Assembly: GCA_964371615.1 (NCBI GenBank)
Contig: CAYJMS010000001.1
Span: 310,001-374,000 of the forward strand
Origin: SpSt-333 sp964371615
GTDB lineage: Bacteria; Bacteroidota; Ignavibacteria; UBA10030; UBA8401
DNA length: 64,000 nucleotides
Direction of reading: 5' to 3'
Part shown: positions 44,929-53,910 of the stretch, in pieces
Layout: each line of letters opens with the position of its first letter
Numbering within the stretch: the stretch's first letter is position 1
Made by a program: the position numbers and the translations under genes
Notes under the pieces: model-generated
Databases searched by the model: none
Seen by the model: only the letters and a program-made list of their open reading frames with translations
What the model was told of the DNA's origin: nothing

Positions 44929-47900
44929 TTAGTTGTTGATAAATTCCCCGTTGACCGGGACTCCGTTTGCGAATCTGTTTTGTTTTTTAAACCGGGCGAA
45001 CAAGCCGGACGGTTTTTTAAAGAATGCCGGTATGCGTGTTTTCCAATCATCCACTTTCATATAGACGACCGGAACCAACAGCAATGTCAGAAACATTGAA
45101 CTGGTTAATCCGCCCACCAATACCCATGCAAGTCCCGTCTTCCATTCACCGCCTGCGGATTGGGAGAGCGCGATGGGGAGCATGCCGAAGATCATGGTCA
45201 GCGTTGTCATCAGAATGGGACGGAGCCGCGATTGTCCCGCTTCCATCAACGCCTCGTACGTCGACAGGCCGTTCTCCAGTTTCATTTGATTGGTACGATC
45301 GACCAGCAGGATTGCATTCTTTGCAACCAGTCCGATCAACATGATAAACCCGAGCATCGAAAAAATGCTCAGCGCCTTTCCGGTAATTGCCAGAGCGCCG
45401 AATGCCCCGATGATTGCCATCGGAATCGAGAAGAGCACCACGAACGGATAGACATATGAATCATACAAAGCCACCATAATCAGATAGACGAACAGGATGC
45501 CCGCGAGCATCGCAAGTCCCATGCTTCCGAATCCGTCCGATTGGTTCTTTTCCTGTCCGAGATAGACAAGCGAGACGCCGTCCGGCAGTGTTGTTTTGGC
45601 AAGTTCTTTCCGGAAATCCTGCACGATCGTGCCGGAGGGACGTTCAACCGCCTGTGAATTCACATACAGCACGCTGATGCGGTCCTGCCGCTGCAGTTTT
45701 GTCGGGCCGGCGGATTGATAGATATCCGCGAATTGCTTTAATTCAATCTGCTGTCCGCGGTTGTTCATGAACGAGATCCCTCCGAGATCGTTCGTTTGCG
45801 AACGGTCGAATTCATCCAGACGGATGCGGATGTCGTATTCGTTGTTGCCGTCGCGGAATTTCGACTCATCGTCTCCCGCAAGCGCGATACGGAGCGCGGC
45901 GCCGACTTCGGCGACCGACAATCCGAGCTGCGCCATCTTGGCACGGTCAATATCAATCTGCATTTCCGGCTTTCCCGATTCTGACGAAAGACGCACGTCG
46001 GCAGTTCCGTCGACACTTTCGAGTGTGTTTTTCACTATTTCCGCACCCATCTGCACCTTCTCCATCTGCGTTCCGGTGACTGCGATCTGAATCGGCGCCT
46101 GGTCTGCCGCACCAAACAGTCCGATCGGACTGACGTACACTTTTAATCCCGGGATTTCATGGATTTTTTCCTTGATATCGATCCCCACCTGTGTGGTCGA
46201 TTTTTTCCTCTGGGTCTTCGGCACGAGTGCCACGTTCAATTGAACGACGTTGTTGCTGGACGTGCCGATGAACCCGTCCGCAGAGACGCCGACGGTGGTA
46301 AATACTTTTTTCACTTCCGGCATCTGTGCGAGTATCCGTTCCACATCGAGCGACGCCTGGTTGGTCTGTTCGATGTTTGCGCCGGGAGGAAGTTCGACGG
46401 TAACGCTGAACTCGCCGCGGTCGGTTTGAGCAAAGAACTCCACGCCGATCAATCCCAATGCCGGGAGCGTAAACGAACCGAAAAAGAGAACGATGGCAGT
46501 GAATCCGACCCAGCGTTTATGCCCCAACGACCATCGCAATAAACGCAGGTAATGTTCCTGGAACCGGTGGTACTGTTTTTCAAATCCGAGAGCAAACCGG
46601 CCGAGCAATGTTCTGTCCGTCAAACGCTCCACTTTCGCGAACCGCGATGCCAGCAGCGGCGTGATAGTGAAGGATACAAAGAGACTCATCAATGTGGAGC
46701 CGACGATGACCAGTGCGAACTCGCGCATGATGTTGCCGACGATACCGCCGACAAGGGAGAGAGGAAGAAACACCACCACGTCCACCAGTGTGATAGAGAG
46801 CGCGGCGAAGCCGATCTCATTCCGCCCGCGAAGCGCGGCTGCACGTTGTTCTTCTCCTTTTTCGAGGTGGTGATAGATATTTTCCAGCACTACAATCGAA
46901 TCATCGACAAGGATTCCGATCACCAGCGACAGTCCGAGGAGCGTCATCAGGTTCAGTGTGAATCCCATCGCATACATGAAGAGGAACGTAGAGATGATCG
47001 ACGACGGAATGGCGATCAGCACGATCAGCGAATTTCGGAAACTGTGTAGAAACAACAGCATCACGATAGCCACCATCACGATGGCGAGAAAGAGGTCGAA
47101 TTTAACGGCATTGGCGGCCTCAAGCGTAAACGTCGAGCTGTCCTGTGCAATATCAAAGAGAATTCCCTGTTCCTTGAATTCATTCTGTATTTTAATGAGT
47201 TCCGCCCGCACCAATGCGCTGACGTTCACGGCGTTGGCGTCGGTCTGTTTTAAGAGTTGGATACCGACCGATGAAACACCGTTCACCCTGTTCAATTGAG
47301 TATAGTCTTTCACCCCGTCCTGCACTTCTGCCACATCACCGAGACGGACATCGCCTCCTTGACGGGACCGTGCGACGACAAGATTGCGCAAGTCTTCAAT
47401 CGATGAGAATTTTCCCGCAACACGAACAATGAACTGTCCGTCGGAATCCTTGATTTTTCCGGTGGGGAAATCCAGATTCGCATTCTTGATTCCTTGCGTC
47501 ACCTGTAAAAGAGACAGTCCGTACGTCCGGAGTTTATTGGCATCCAGATTTACTTTGATCTCCCGTTCTTCGCCGCCGCTCAGCAACACCTGTGCAACGC
47601 CGGGTACTTTGGAAATACGGGGCTGCACGCGGTCTTTCATGAACTGGAAGAATTCCCGCGAATCCATCTCGCTGGTGACTCCCATCCGCAGCACCGGTAT
47701 CTCGTCGATGGCGATCTTCGACAGCGTCGGCTGTTTTGCTCCGGCCGGCAGCGTGGCAACAATTTCGCCGACTTTGCGGGAAGCGTCCTGCAGCACAATA
47801 TCCGTTTTGGCGGATTGCTTGAATTCGACGATGATCAGCGACATTCCTTCGAATGACGTCGACCGGATTGCATCGATCTTATCAAGACCGGAAACCGCAT

Positions 47901-48105
47901 CTTCGATGGTCTTGGTAACATTGTTCTCCACTTCGTACGGTGAAGCGCCGGGATAGATGGTCGAGATGGTGATGACCGGCGGGGACATTTTTGGCAGCAG
48001 TTCATAATTCAACAGCGAATAACTGAACAGCCCGAGCACTCCCAGCACCGAGAAGATCACGACAACGATGGAAGGGCGTTTTATCGATAATTCTGTAATG
48101 GTCAT
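44929..48105 (-). CDS. HAE1-family RND efflux pump
   Basis: A 1058-aa inner-membrane proton/drug antiporter of the AcrB class. It begins MTITELSIKRPSIVVVIF (first helix) and shows two repeats of six membrane helices with two large periplasmic porter domains. The proton-relay pair Asp-Asp in helix 4 is present (GILVDDSIVVLENIYHH), with GFIMLIGLVAKNAILLVD in the second half. It is the last gene of a regulator-TolC-adaptor-pump operon and lies 24 bp after the adaptor. Substrates cannot be read from the sequence. Confidence 0.96.
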   Translation of the reverse strand: MTITELSIKRPSIVVVIFSVLGVLGLFSYSLLNYELLPKMSPPVITISTIYPGASPYEVENNVTKTIEDAVSGLDKIDAIRSTSFEGMSLIIVEFKQSAKTDIVLQDASRKVGEIVATLPAGAKQPTLSKIAIDEIPVLRMGVTSEMDSREFFQFMKDRVQPRISKVPGVAQVLLSGGEEREIKVNLDANKLRTYGLSLLQVTQGIKNANLDFPTGKIKDSDGQFIVRVAGKFSSIEDLRNLVVARSRQGGDVRLGDVAEVQDGVKDYTQLNRVNGVSSVGIQLLKQTDANAVNVSALVRAELIKIQNEFKEQGILFDIAQDSSTFTLEAANAVKFDLFLAIVMVAIVMLLFLHSFRNSLIVLIAIPSSIISTFLFMYAMGFTLNLMTLLGLSLVIGILVDDSIVVLENIYHHLEKGEEQRAAALRGRNEIGFAALSITLVDVVVFLPLSLVGGIVGNIMREFALVIVGSTLMSLFVSFTITPLLASRFAKVERLTDRTLLGRFALGFEKQYHRFQEHYLRLLRWSLGHKRWVGFTAIVLFFGSFTLPALGLIGVEFFAQTDRGEFSVTVELPPGANIEQTNQASLDVERILAQMPEVKKVFTTVGVSADGFIGTSSNNVVQLNVALVPKTQRKKSTTQVGIDIKEKIHEIPGLKVYVSPIGLFGAADQAPIQIAVTGTQMEKVQMGAEIVKNTLESVDGTADVRLSSESGKPEMQIDIDRAKMAQLGLSVAEVGAALRIALAGDDESKFRDGNNEYDIRIRLDEFDRSQTNDLGGISFMNNRGQQIELKQFADIYQSAGPTKLQRQDRISVLYVNSQAVERPSGTIVQDFRKELAKTTLPDGVSLVYLGQEKNQSDGFGSMGLAMLAGILFVYLIMVALYDSYVYPFVVLFSIPMAIIGAFGALAITGKALSIFSMLGFIMLIGLVAKNAILLVDRTNQMKLENGLSTYEALMEAGQSRLRPILMTTLTMIFGMLPIALSQSAGGEWKTGLAWVLVGGLTSSMFLTLLLVPVVYMKVDDWKTRIPAFFKKPSGLFARFKKQNRFANGVPVNGEFINN

Positions 48106-48129
48106 AAAAAAATCTCCTGCTTCCTTTCG

Positions 48130-49188
48130 TTACTTTCGCACCGTGACGGCGACATTGTCTTTTAAATTGTTTTGTCCGTTGACCACGACGACCTCGCCGG
48201 GGCGGATGCCGCTGAGCACTTCAATGCTGGTTCCGAGTTCCTTGCCGGTGACGATGGAACGGGTCTTGGCGACGGAATTTTCCACGACATACACTTTGGC
48301 ATCCTTAATACTGCCGACGATTGCTTCGCGCGGTATGACGATATTGTTCTCGCTGTTCTTTGCCGTAAATGAGACAGTACCGAACATACCGGCTTTCAGC
48401 GGAGTTTTGGTGCTATTGCTGAGCATGACTTCAACGGGATACGTATGGAGTTCGTCCCCTTTTGCCGAGATTGTCGAGATGCGTCCTTCGAACGACTCTC
48501 CGGGATAGACATCCGTGGTGACGTCAACAGCATCGCCGATCTTCAGTTTGAAGACATCTTTCTCGGAGACGTTGATTTTCACTTTCAGTTTGGAGATATC
48601 CACCACGTTTGCCACTACAGATGGCTGCGGTGCACCTTGCAGCATCGAACCGATGTTAACCGGACGGGCGGTGACGATACCGGAAATCGGCGTGGTAATC
48701 TTGGTATCGCGGTATTGACGTCGGGCGACGATAAATTGTGCCTCGGCATTCTGGAAATTCCACCGCGATTGTTCAATCTGCGATTCCGACACCGATCCCT
48801 CTTTATAGAGCGATTCAAACCGCTCCAGGTCCTTTTTTACCTTTTCATAGTTCATAGTCGCGGCTTTGTATGCTGCCTCTTTCAACTCGTCGTCGACTTC
48901 GACCAGCACGGAACCGGCCTGTTTGAATTCGCCCACCTCGGCGTTTACTTTTACGACGCGGCCGCTTGTTTCCGACATGATCACCACATCGTAATTGGCG
49001 TTGATCGTCCCTACAAGGGAGATGTTTTCGGAAATATTTTGCGTCTGCGCGGTCACGACCGAAACGGAATATGCCGTGGCGATGGTGTTGCCCGGCTGTG
49101 CATTGGATTCTGCTTTGGAGGTCATCAAAATTGCCGCAACAACTCCGACTCCCACAACCAGTGTGCTGATGACTGTAAAACGTTTCAT
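48130..49188 (-). CDS. RND periplasmic adaptor (membrane-fusion protein)
   Basis: A 352-aa protein with an N-terminal anchor/signal helix (residues ~4-24). It has the usual layout: a biotinyl-lipoyl half (VIMSETSGRVVKVNAEVGEFKQAGSVLVEVDD), an alpha-helical hairpin (~90-150, coiled), the second lipoyl half (ITTPISGIVTARPVNIGSML), a beta-barrel and a membrane-proximal domain (REAIVGSIKDAKVYVVE). It links the pump to the outer-membrane channel. AGGAAG precedes the ATG. Confidence 0.95.
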   Translation of the reverse strand: MKRFTVISTLVVGVGVVAAILMTSKAESNAQPGNTIATAYSVSVVTAQTQNISENISLVGTINANYDVVIMSETSGRVVKVNAEVGEFKQAGSVLVEVDDELKEAAYKAATMNYEKVKKDLERFESLYKEGSVSESQIEQSRWNFQNAEAQFIVARRQYRDTKITTPISGIVTARPVNIGSMLQGAPQPSVVANVVDISKLKVKINVSEKDVFKLKIGDAVDVTTDVYPGESFEGRISTISAKGDELHTYPVEVMLSNSTKTPLKAGMFGTVSFTAKNSENNIVIPREAIVGSIKDAKVYVVENSVAKTRSIVTGKELGTSIEVLSGIRPGEVVVVNGQNNLKDNVAVTVRK

Positions 49189-49235
49189 TGTATTCTTCCT
49201 TCTACTAATTGAGTGAATGATAATTTCTGTTTCTG

Positions 49236-50558
49236 TTATTCGCCGATGGATTTGGCCAGGCGGGCTGCCGCCAGGATCACGTCCACCTGTGACTGTGTTC
49301 GATTGAGTTTCGCCTGTAACAACGCCCCTTCCGCATCAAGGAGATCGGAATTCGCAACCAGTCCTTTTTTGAAGCGTTCGTTCATGACACGGTAGCTTTC
49401 CTCCGCCTGTTCCACTCCCTGTTCCGATACGGCCAGCCGCTCTTTTGCCTGCTGCACATTCAGGTAATTCTGGGTCACTTCGAGTTCGGCAAAATCGCGC
49501 ATCATGGAAAATCCCTCTTCGGATTGTGCCACCTGGGCTTGTGCCTGGGTAGTCTGGTGACCCGTCTGATTCCAGTTCCAAATATCGATCGACACCGACA
49601 ATGTCACATCCCATGTATCTTTAAAGACATCTTCGGCGGGGAATATCCGTTGATTCGGGCGCAGGTAGTTATAGTTGCCGACCAGAAACACCTGCGGCCA
49701 CCATCCGCCGCGGGCGGAGGAGAGAGCCGATTCACTTGCATTCACGCGTGCTTTCATGGCGATAAGATCGGGACGGTTTTCCAAGGCTTTTTTCACCAAC
49801 GTGGTGATTTCCGCCTTGTCGACGATCATCGATTCCAGCGGTGTTGCAATTTCGATTATTGTAGACAGCGGCAATCCAAGTGTATTGTTCAATTGGATCA
49901 TCGATAACTGAACATTATTCTTTGCGTCGATCTGCCGGACCTTTGCATCGGAGAGCTGCACTTGTACTTTCAACACATCGTTCGACGTCAACATTCCCTG
50001 CTTCAGCAAATTCTCCGCGTCGGTAACATGCGATTGGATCTGCTGCACGTTTTCATCGACGAACTTTTTGGCTTCGTTTGCCCGGTAGAGATTCCAATAC
50101 CATAATTTGATATTGTAGATCACATCTGCTTTGTCCTTGTTATAATCCTGTTTGCTCGCTTCGGCTAGGTATTCCGACGCATCTTCCGCACCGGAGATTT
50201 TTCCGCCGGTAAAGAGCGGCTGCTGCAACGTCGCCTTCAATCCGTAGTTGTTCATAATTGCCGGAGCGATCACGATCGGCGGGAGTGCGGGATTAATCGG
50301 ATTCTCGAATGCGCTGGGAGGCACATCGCTCAACCGGGTATATGATCCCTGGAATTTCAGCGACGGAAGTCCAAGCGTTCCCGTTTCGTTCGCCTTTGCT
50401 TCGGCGGCGGTGACTTTAAATTGCGATGTACGAAGTGCCTTGCTGTTTTCCAGCCCGATTTGCACCGCCTGCTCGACCGTCAGCGTCATCGTGTTCTGCG
50501 AAAGAATGACCGCCGTGGTCAGTACCGTAAATATTATAATTAAAAGTGTGCGATTCAT
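49236..50558 (-). CDS. TolC-family outer-membrane efflux protein
   Basis: A 440-aa protein with a signal peptide (MNRTLLIIIFTVLTTAVILSQ). Two long repeats of coiled helices and barrel strands are visible (TVEQAVQIGLENSKALRTSQFKV; ALENRPDLIAMKARVNASESAL), the pattern of OEP/TolC proteins. It forms the exit duct of the tripartite pump. The ATG shares a base with the TAA of the tetR gene, so translation is coupled to the regulator. Confidence 0.94.
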   Translation of the reverse strand: MNRTLLIIIFTVLTTAVILSQNTMTLTVEQAVQIGLENSKALRTSQFKVTAAEAKANETGTLGLPSLKFQGSYTRLSDVPPSAFENPINPALPPIVIAPAIMNNYGLKATLQQPLFTGGKISGAEDASEYLAEASKQDYNKDKADVIYNIKLWYWNLYRANEAKKFVDENVQQIQSHVTDAENLLKQGMLTSNDVLKVQVQLSDAKVRQIDAKNNVQLSMIQLNNTLGLPLSTIIEIATPLESMIVDKAEITTLVKKALENRPDLIAMKARVNASESALSSARGGWWPQVFLVGNYNYLRPNQRIFPAEDVFKDTWDVTLSVSIDIWNWNQTGHQTTQAQAQVAQSEEGFSMMRDFAELEVTQNYLNVQQAKERLAVSEQGVEQAEESYRVMNERFKKGLVANSDLLDAEGALLQAKLNRTQSQVDVILAAARLAKSIGE

Positions 50559-51196
50559 TATACTGTCTCCTGGGTATGTTCAATTTCTTTTGTCTGTGTA
50601 ACGTATTTTTCTTTTGCGTTTTGCGTAAAGACTCCGCCGAATATGATGTCGACAATGGCGTCGTATGCCTGCGATGCATTGAGCGGCAGTTTCGACAGCG
50701 TATCGGGATTGATCACCGTCTGCATCGCATTGCCGTACATCAGCACGAGCACGTCGACATTGATGTCCTTACGGAACACGCCGATCTCGACTCCTTCGCG
50801 GATCATGGCAGAAAAATCCTCATAGATCCTCTGCGAGCGGAATTCGTCCACCTCTTTCCAGAGGTCTGGCATCGTCCGCTGCAGGTCGATATAGAACTGC
50901 GGTTTCATCGTCCGCATTTCATTGGAAATGAAACTGGTGACGTTCCTGACTCTCTGCATAAAGTCGATCGATTTGTCGAATTGACAATCAAGACATCCCT
51001 GATGAACCGATTGCAGCTTTTCGCGGGTGATATCCCGGACAAGGTCTTCTTTGCCGGGAAAAAATTTGTAAATGGTTTTCTTGCTCATCCCCATGGAATT
51101 GGCAAATTCTTCCATGGTCGATTTGCTGAATCCGTGCTCGAAGAAATACGCCCGTGCGGATTCTAATATTCTGGCTTTTAATTCAGTGTCCGACAT
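50558..51196 (-). CDS. TetR/AcrR-family regulator of the efflux operon
   Basis: A 212-aa protein from the ATG at 51196. The N-terminal helix-turn-helix reads ARILESARAYFFEHGFSKSTMEEFANSMGMSKKTIYKFFPGKEDL, typical of TetR (recognition helix MSKKTIYKFF). The remaining helical domain would bind an inducer. It is the first gene of the efflux operon and therefore probably autoregulates it through the palindromes just upstream. An in-frame ATG 33 bases earlier is less likely because it precedes the conserved domain by too much. Confidence 0.94.
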   Translation of the reverse strand: MSDTELKARILESARAYFFEHGFSKSTMEEFANSMGMSKKTIYKFFPGKEDLVRDITREKLQSVHQGCLDCQFDKSIDFMQRVRNVTSFISNEMRTMKPQFYIDLQRTMPDLWKEVDEFRSQRIYEDFSAMIREGVEIGVFRKDINVDVLVLMYGNAMQTVINPDTLSKLPLNASQAYDAIVDIIFGGVFTQNAKEKYVTQTKEIEHTQETV

Positions 51197-51260
51197 CCTG
51201 TCCTCTATTGTTGTTCCGGAAACGCACAACGTTTTTCCGGTTTCCCTTGTTCCCTAAAAA

Positions 51261-51279
51261 AATGCAGTATTCCTGCATT
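51261..51279. promoter_or_regulatory. Candidate operator 1 of the efflux operon
   Basis: Perfect 7-bp inverted repeat AATGCAG / CTGCATT with a 5-bp spacer, 65 bp upstream of tetR. It has the size and symmetry of a TetR-dimer site but there is no independent support. Confidence 0.45.
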
Positions 51280-51309
51280 GTAGACGTTTTTGTCTTTTAT
51301 TTATCGTAG

Positions 51310-51326
51310 GAAACCAATTTGGTTTC
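51310..51326. promoter_or_regulatory. Candidate operator 2 of the efflux operon
   Basis: GAAACCAATTTGGTTTC, a perfect 8+1+8 palindrome, with an additional half site GGTTTCC at 51330-51336. It lies about 115 bp upstream of tetR in the 328-bp region between tetR and DUF486 that contains no gene. The likely ligand is the TetR protein. Confidence 0.55.
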
Positions 51327-51524
51327 TACGGTTTCCAATATAAGATTGTTTCGTCTTATTTACAAGAATTTTTAATAATATCTTTTAGGTGGAATTTTGA
51401 TCAATCAGCGACTTTGAAAGATCAATAGAACAGCAAGAATTTACCGATACTATTGGAAATAGTTATCCGTTTTTCGGTGTATGGAGGGGGGATATCGGTG
51501 AACTGAATATTGAGCGGTAATTCA

Positions 51525-51854
51525 CTACCACTTTTTGAATATAAAAAATGCAGCAGCAATAATGAATGAAAATCCCACCAAATGGTTCCAGCGAAATGTC
51601 TCTTTGAGATAGAAGACAGAAAAGAAGACAAAAATCACCAAAGTAATAATCTCCTGGATCGTCTTTAATTGCGCTGCCGAGAACTGTCCGTAACCGATCC
51701 GGTTCGCCGGGACCATCAGGCAGTACTCAGCAAAGGCAATTCCCCAGCTGATGCCGATAACTTTCCAGAGAGGCACATCGGTGTATTTCAGATGTCCGTA
51801 CCAAGCAAACGTCATAAAAATATTGGAGGCCGTGAGAAGAAGTATGGTTGTCAT
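51525..51854 (-). CDS. DUF486 family (DMT superfamily) membrane protein
   Basis: A 109-aa protein with four membrane helices. The features FMTFAWYGHLK, GIAFAEYCLMVPANRIGYGQFSAAQLKTIQEIITL and the final FIIAAAFFIFKKW match DUF486 almost throughout. DUF486 is related to small multidrug-resistance-type transporters; the substrate is unknown. It is divergent from carA and stands alone. Confidence 0.94.
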   Translation of the reverse strand: MTTILLLTASNIFMTFAWYGHLKYTDVPLWKVIGISWGIAFAEYCLMVPANRIGYGQFSAAQLKTIQEIITLVIFVFFSVFYLKETFRWNHLVGFSFIIAAAFFIFKKW

Positions 51855-52038
51855 AGAGTGTCTAGGGGGATAATGATTTTAGCCGGTATTAAAGCGTCGA
51901 AAAATATCAAAAACTTTCGAAGAAACAAATGGCAAAAATCACACTCCATTCCGGCAGGTTGGTGAAAAATCTGTTTTAGTTACGGTCAGTTTTGTGTATT
52001 TTAGTGGCAGAAAATTACTCACCATCGTACAGCATTCA

Positions 52039-53169
52039 ATGATCGCAAAGTTAGCACTTGAAAACGGCACCGTCTTCACCGGAGAGAATTTCGGAGCGGA
52101 AGGGGAGATTACGGGAGAGGTCTGTTTCAACACGAGTATTACCGGGTATCAGGAGATCCTGACCGATCCTTCGTACGCCGGGCAGATCGTCACCATGACG
52201 TACACGCAGATCGGCAATTACGGCGTCAACTCCGACGATGTCGAATCGAAGAAGCCGCAGGTGAGCGGATTTATTGTGAAAGAATATTTCGACTTCCACA
52301 GCAACTGGCGCGCAAATATGTCTCTCGGCGAATGGCTGCGCCAGCATCACATTATCGCCATACAGGGAATCGACACGCGGATGCTCACCAAGATGCTCCG
52401 CACGCAGGGTGCCATGCGCGGAATTCTCTCGACAACCGATCTCGACGACGCATCGCTGGTGGCAAAGGCGAAACGTTCGCCGGAAATGACCGGCCTGGAT
52501 CTTGCAAAAGAAGTGACGACGAAAAAAGAATTTCATTGGAACGCAGTCGATAAAACTCCGTACGCACTGGCGACGAAAAACGGAGAGAAGAACGACGGAC
52601 GATTCAAAGTTGTGGTGTTCGATTACGGCGTGAAACAAAACATCCTACGCCGATTGGCCAGTTACGGCTGCGACCTGACCGTTGTTCCGGCATCGTATTC
52701 CGCCGAACAGGTGCTGGCCATGAATCCCGACGGCATCTTTCTTTCCAACGGCCCCGGCGATCCCGACGCGGTAAAATACGCGGTCCTGAATATTAAAAAA
52801 CTGATCGGTAAAAAACCGATCTTTGGCATCTGTCTCGGCCATCAATTGCTTGGATTGGCGCTCGGCGGAAAGACGTTCAAATTAAAATTCGGACATCGCG
52901 GCGCCAACCATCCGGTAAAGAATCTTGTCAACGGTGAGATAGAAATTACATCCCAAAATCATGGCTTTGCAGTCGATTGGGAGACGATAGACCAATCACA
53001 GGTGGAACTGACACATATTAATCTGAACGACAAAACCGTGGAAGGATTCGAACACAAACATCACCCGGCCTTTTGCGTTCAATATCATCCCGAAGCCTCC
53101 CCCGGCCCGCACGACAGCGATTATCTCTTTTCCAAATTCGTGCGGATGATGCAAAAACATAAGAATTGA
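52039..53169 (+). CDS. carA: Carbamoyl-phosphate synthase small (glutaminase) subunit
   Basis: A 376-aa protein from the ATG at 52039. The N-terminal domain opens AKLALENGTVFTGENFGAEG and includes CFNTSITGYQEILTDPSYAGQIV; the C-terminal class I glutamine amidotransferase has nucleophile Cys265 (GICLGHQLLGLALGG) and His350/Glu352 (QYHPEA). It hydrolyses glutamine and feeds ammonia to CarB for arginine and pyrimidine synthesis. No carB is found in the window, so the large subunit must be elsewhere. A long upstream extension of the frame to 51994 is not needed for the domain. Confidence 0.97.
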   Translation: MIAKLALENGTVFTGENFGAEGEITGEVCFNTSITGYQEILTDPSYAGQIVTMTYTQIGNYGVNSDDVESKKPQVSGFIVKEYFDFHSNWRANMSLGEWLRQHHIIAIQGIDTRMLTKMLRTQGAMRGILSTTDLDDASLVAKAKRSPEMTGLDLAKEVTTKKEFHWNAVDKTPYALATKNGEKNDGRFKVVVFDYGVKQNILRRLASYGCDLTVVPASYSAEQVLAMNPDGIFLSNGPGDPDAVKYAVLNIKKLIGKKPIFGICLGHQLLGLALGGKTFKLKFGHRGANHPVKNLVNGEIEITSQNHGFAVDWETIDQSQVELTHINLNDKTVEGFEHKHHPAFCVQYHPEASPGPHDSDYLFSKFVRMMQKHKN

Positions 53170-53237
53170 TCGTATTTTTCGTCCACTTTTCACGGGGATT
53201 CGTTGCCATTCCTTCACGATTTCTGTACTTTATCAGC

Positions 53238-53906
53238 ATGAAAACGGGGATAGTTCTCTTCATTGTACTGCTGGCGCTGCAGGTGCTCCCTTCACAAACC
53301 AAACGGTTCGATTCTCAATTCAAAATTGCCCGGTTGAAGTATGCGGGGGGCGGGGATTGGTATAACGATCCCTCCGCCGAAGTCAATCTATTGACATTTG
53401 CCAGGGCAAATGCTGGTATCGATACGGACCCGAAATATGAATTCATAGAAATTTCTAACGATAATTTCTACTCATATCCTGTTATATTCATTACCGGACA
53501 CGGCAACATCAGTTTTTCGGATCAGGAGGTACGCCGGCTCCGCCTGTATCTTGAAAACGGCGGTTTCATGTATGCCGACGACGATTACGGAATGGATAAG
53601 GCATTTCGCCGCGAAATACGGAAAGTGTTTCCCGAGCATGAATTGGAAGAGATTCCCTTCGATTACGGTTTGTATTCATGTCTCTTTCAATTTTCAAACG
53701 GAGTCCCGAAGACTCACGAACACGACAACAAGCCGCCGCAGGGATTCGGCATTTTCCATAAGGGGCGGCTGGTCGTCTATTATACGTATGAATCAAATCC
53801 CAGCGACGGATGGGCGGACGCCGATGTCCATGCGACTCCTCGCGAAAAACGGGAAGAGGCGTTGCGGTTCGGAACAAATATTCTTGTATGGGCACTGACA
53901 CAATAA
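53238..53906 (+). CDS. Exported DUF4159 protein
   Basis: A 222-aa protein from the ATG at 53238 with signal peptide MKTGIVLFIVLLALQVLPSQ. The mature part matches DUF4159: FKIARLKYAGGGDWYNDPSAEVNLL, YPVIFITGHGNISFSDQEV, LRLYLENGGFMYADDDYGMDK. The fold is glutamine-amidotransferase-like but catalytic function is not established. It stands four bases before the DUF4175 gene; DUF4159 and DUF4175 genes commonly occur together with MoxR/VWA-type genes, of which none is present here. Confidence 0.93.
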   Translation: MKTGIVLFIVLLALQVLPSQTKRFDSQFKIARLKYAGGGDWYNDPSAEVNLLTFARANAGIDTDPKYEFIEISNDNFYSYPVIFITGHGNISFSDQEVRRLRLYLENGGFMYADDDYGMDKAFRREIRKVFPEHELEEIPFDYGLYSCLFQFSNGVPKTHEHDNKPPQGFGIFHKGRLVVYYTYESNPSDGWADADVHATPREKREEALRFGTNILVWALTQ

Positions 53907-53910
53907 CAGA

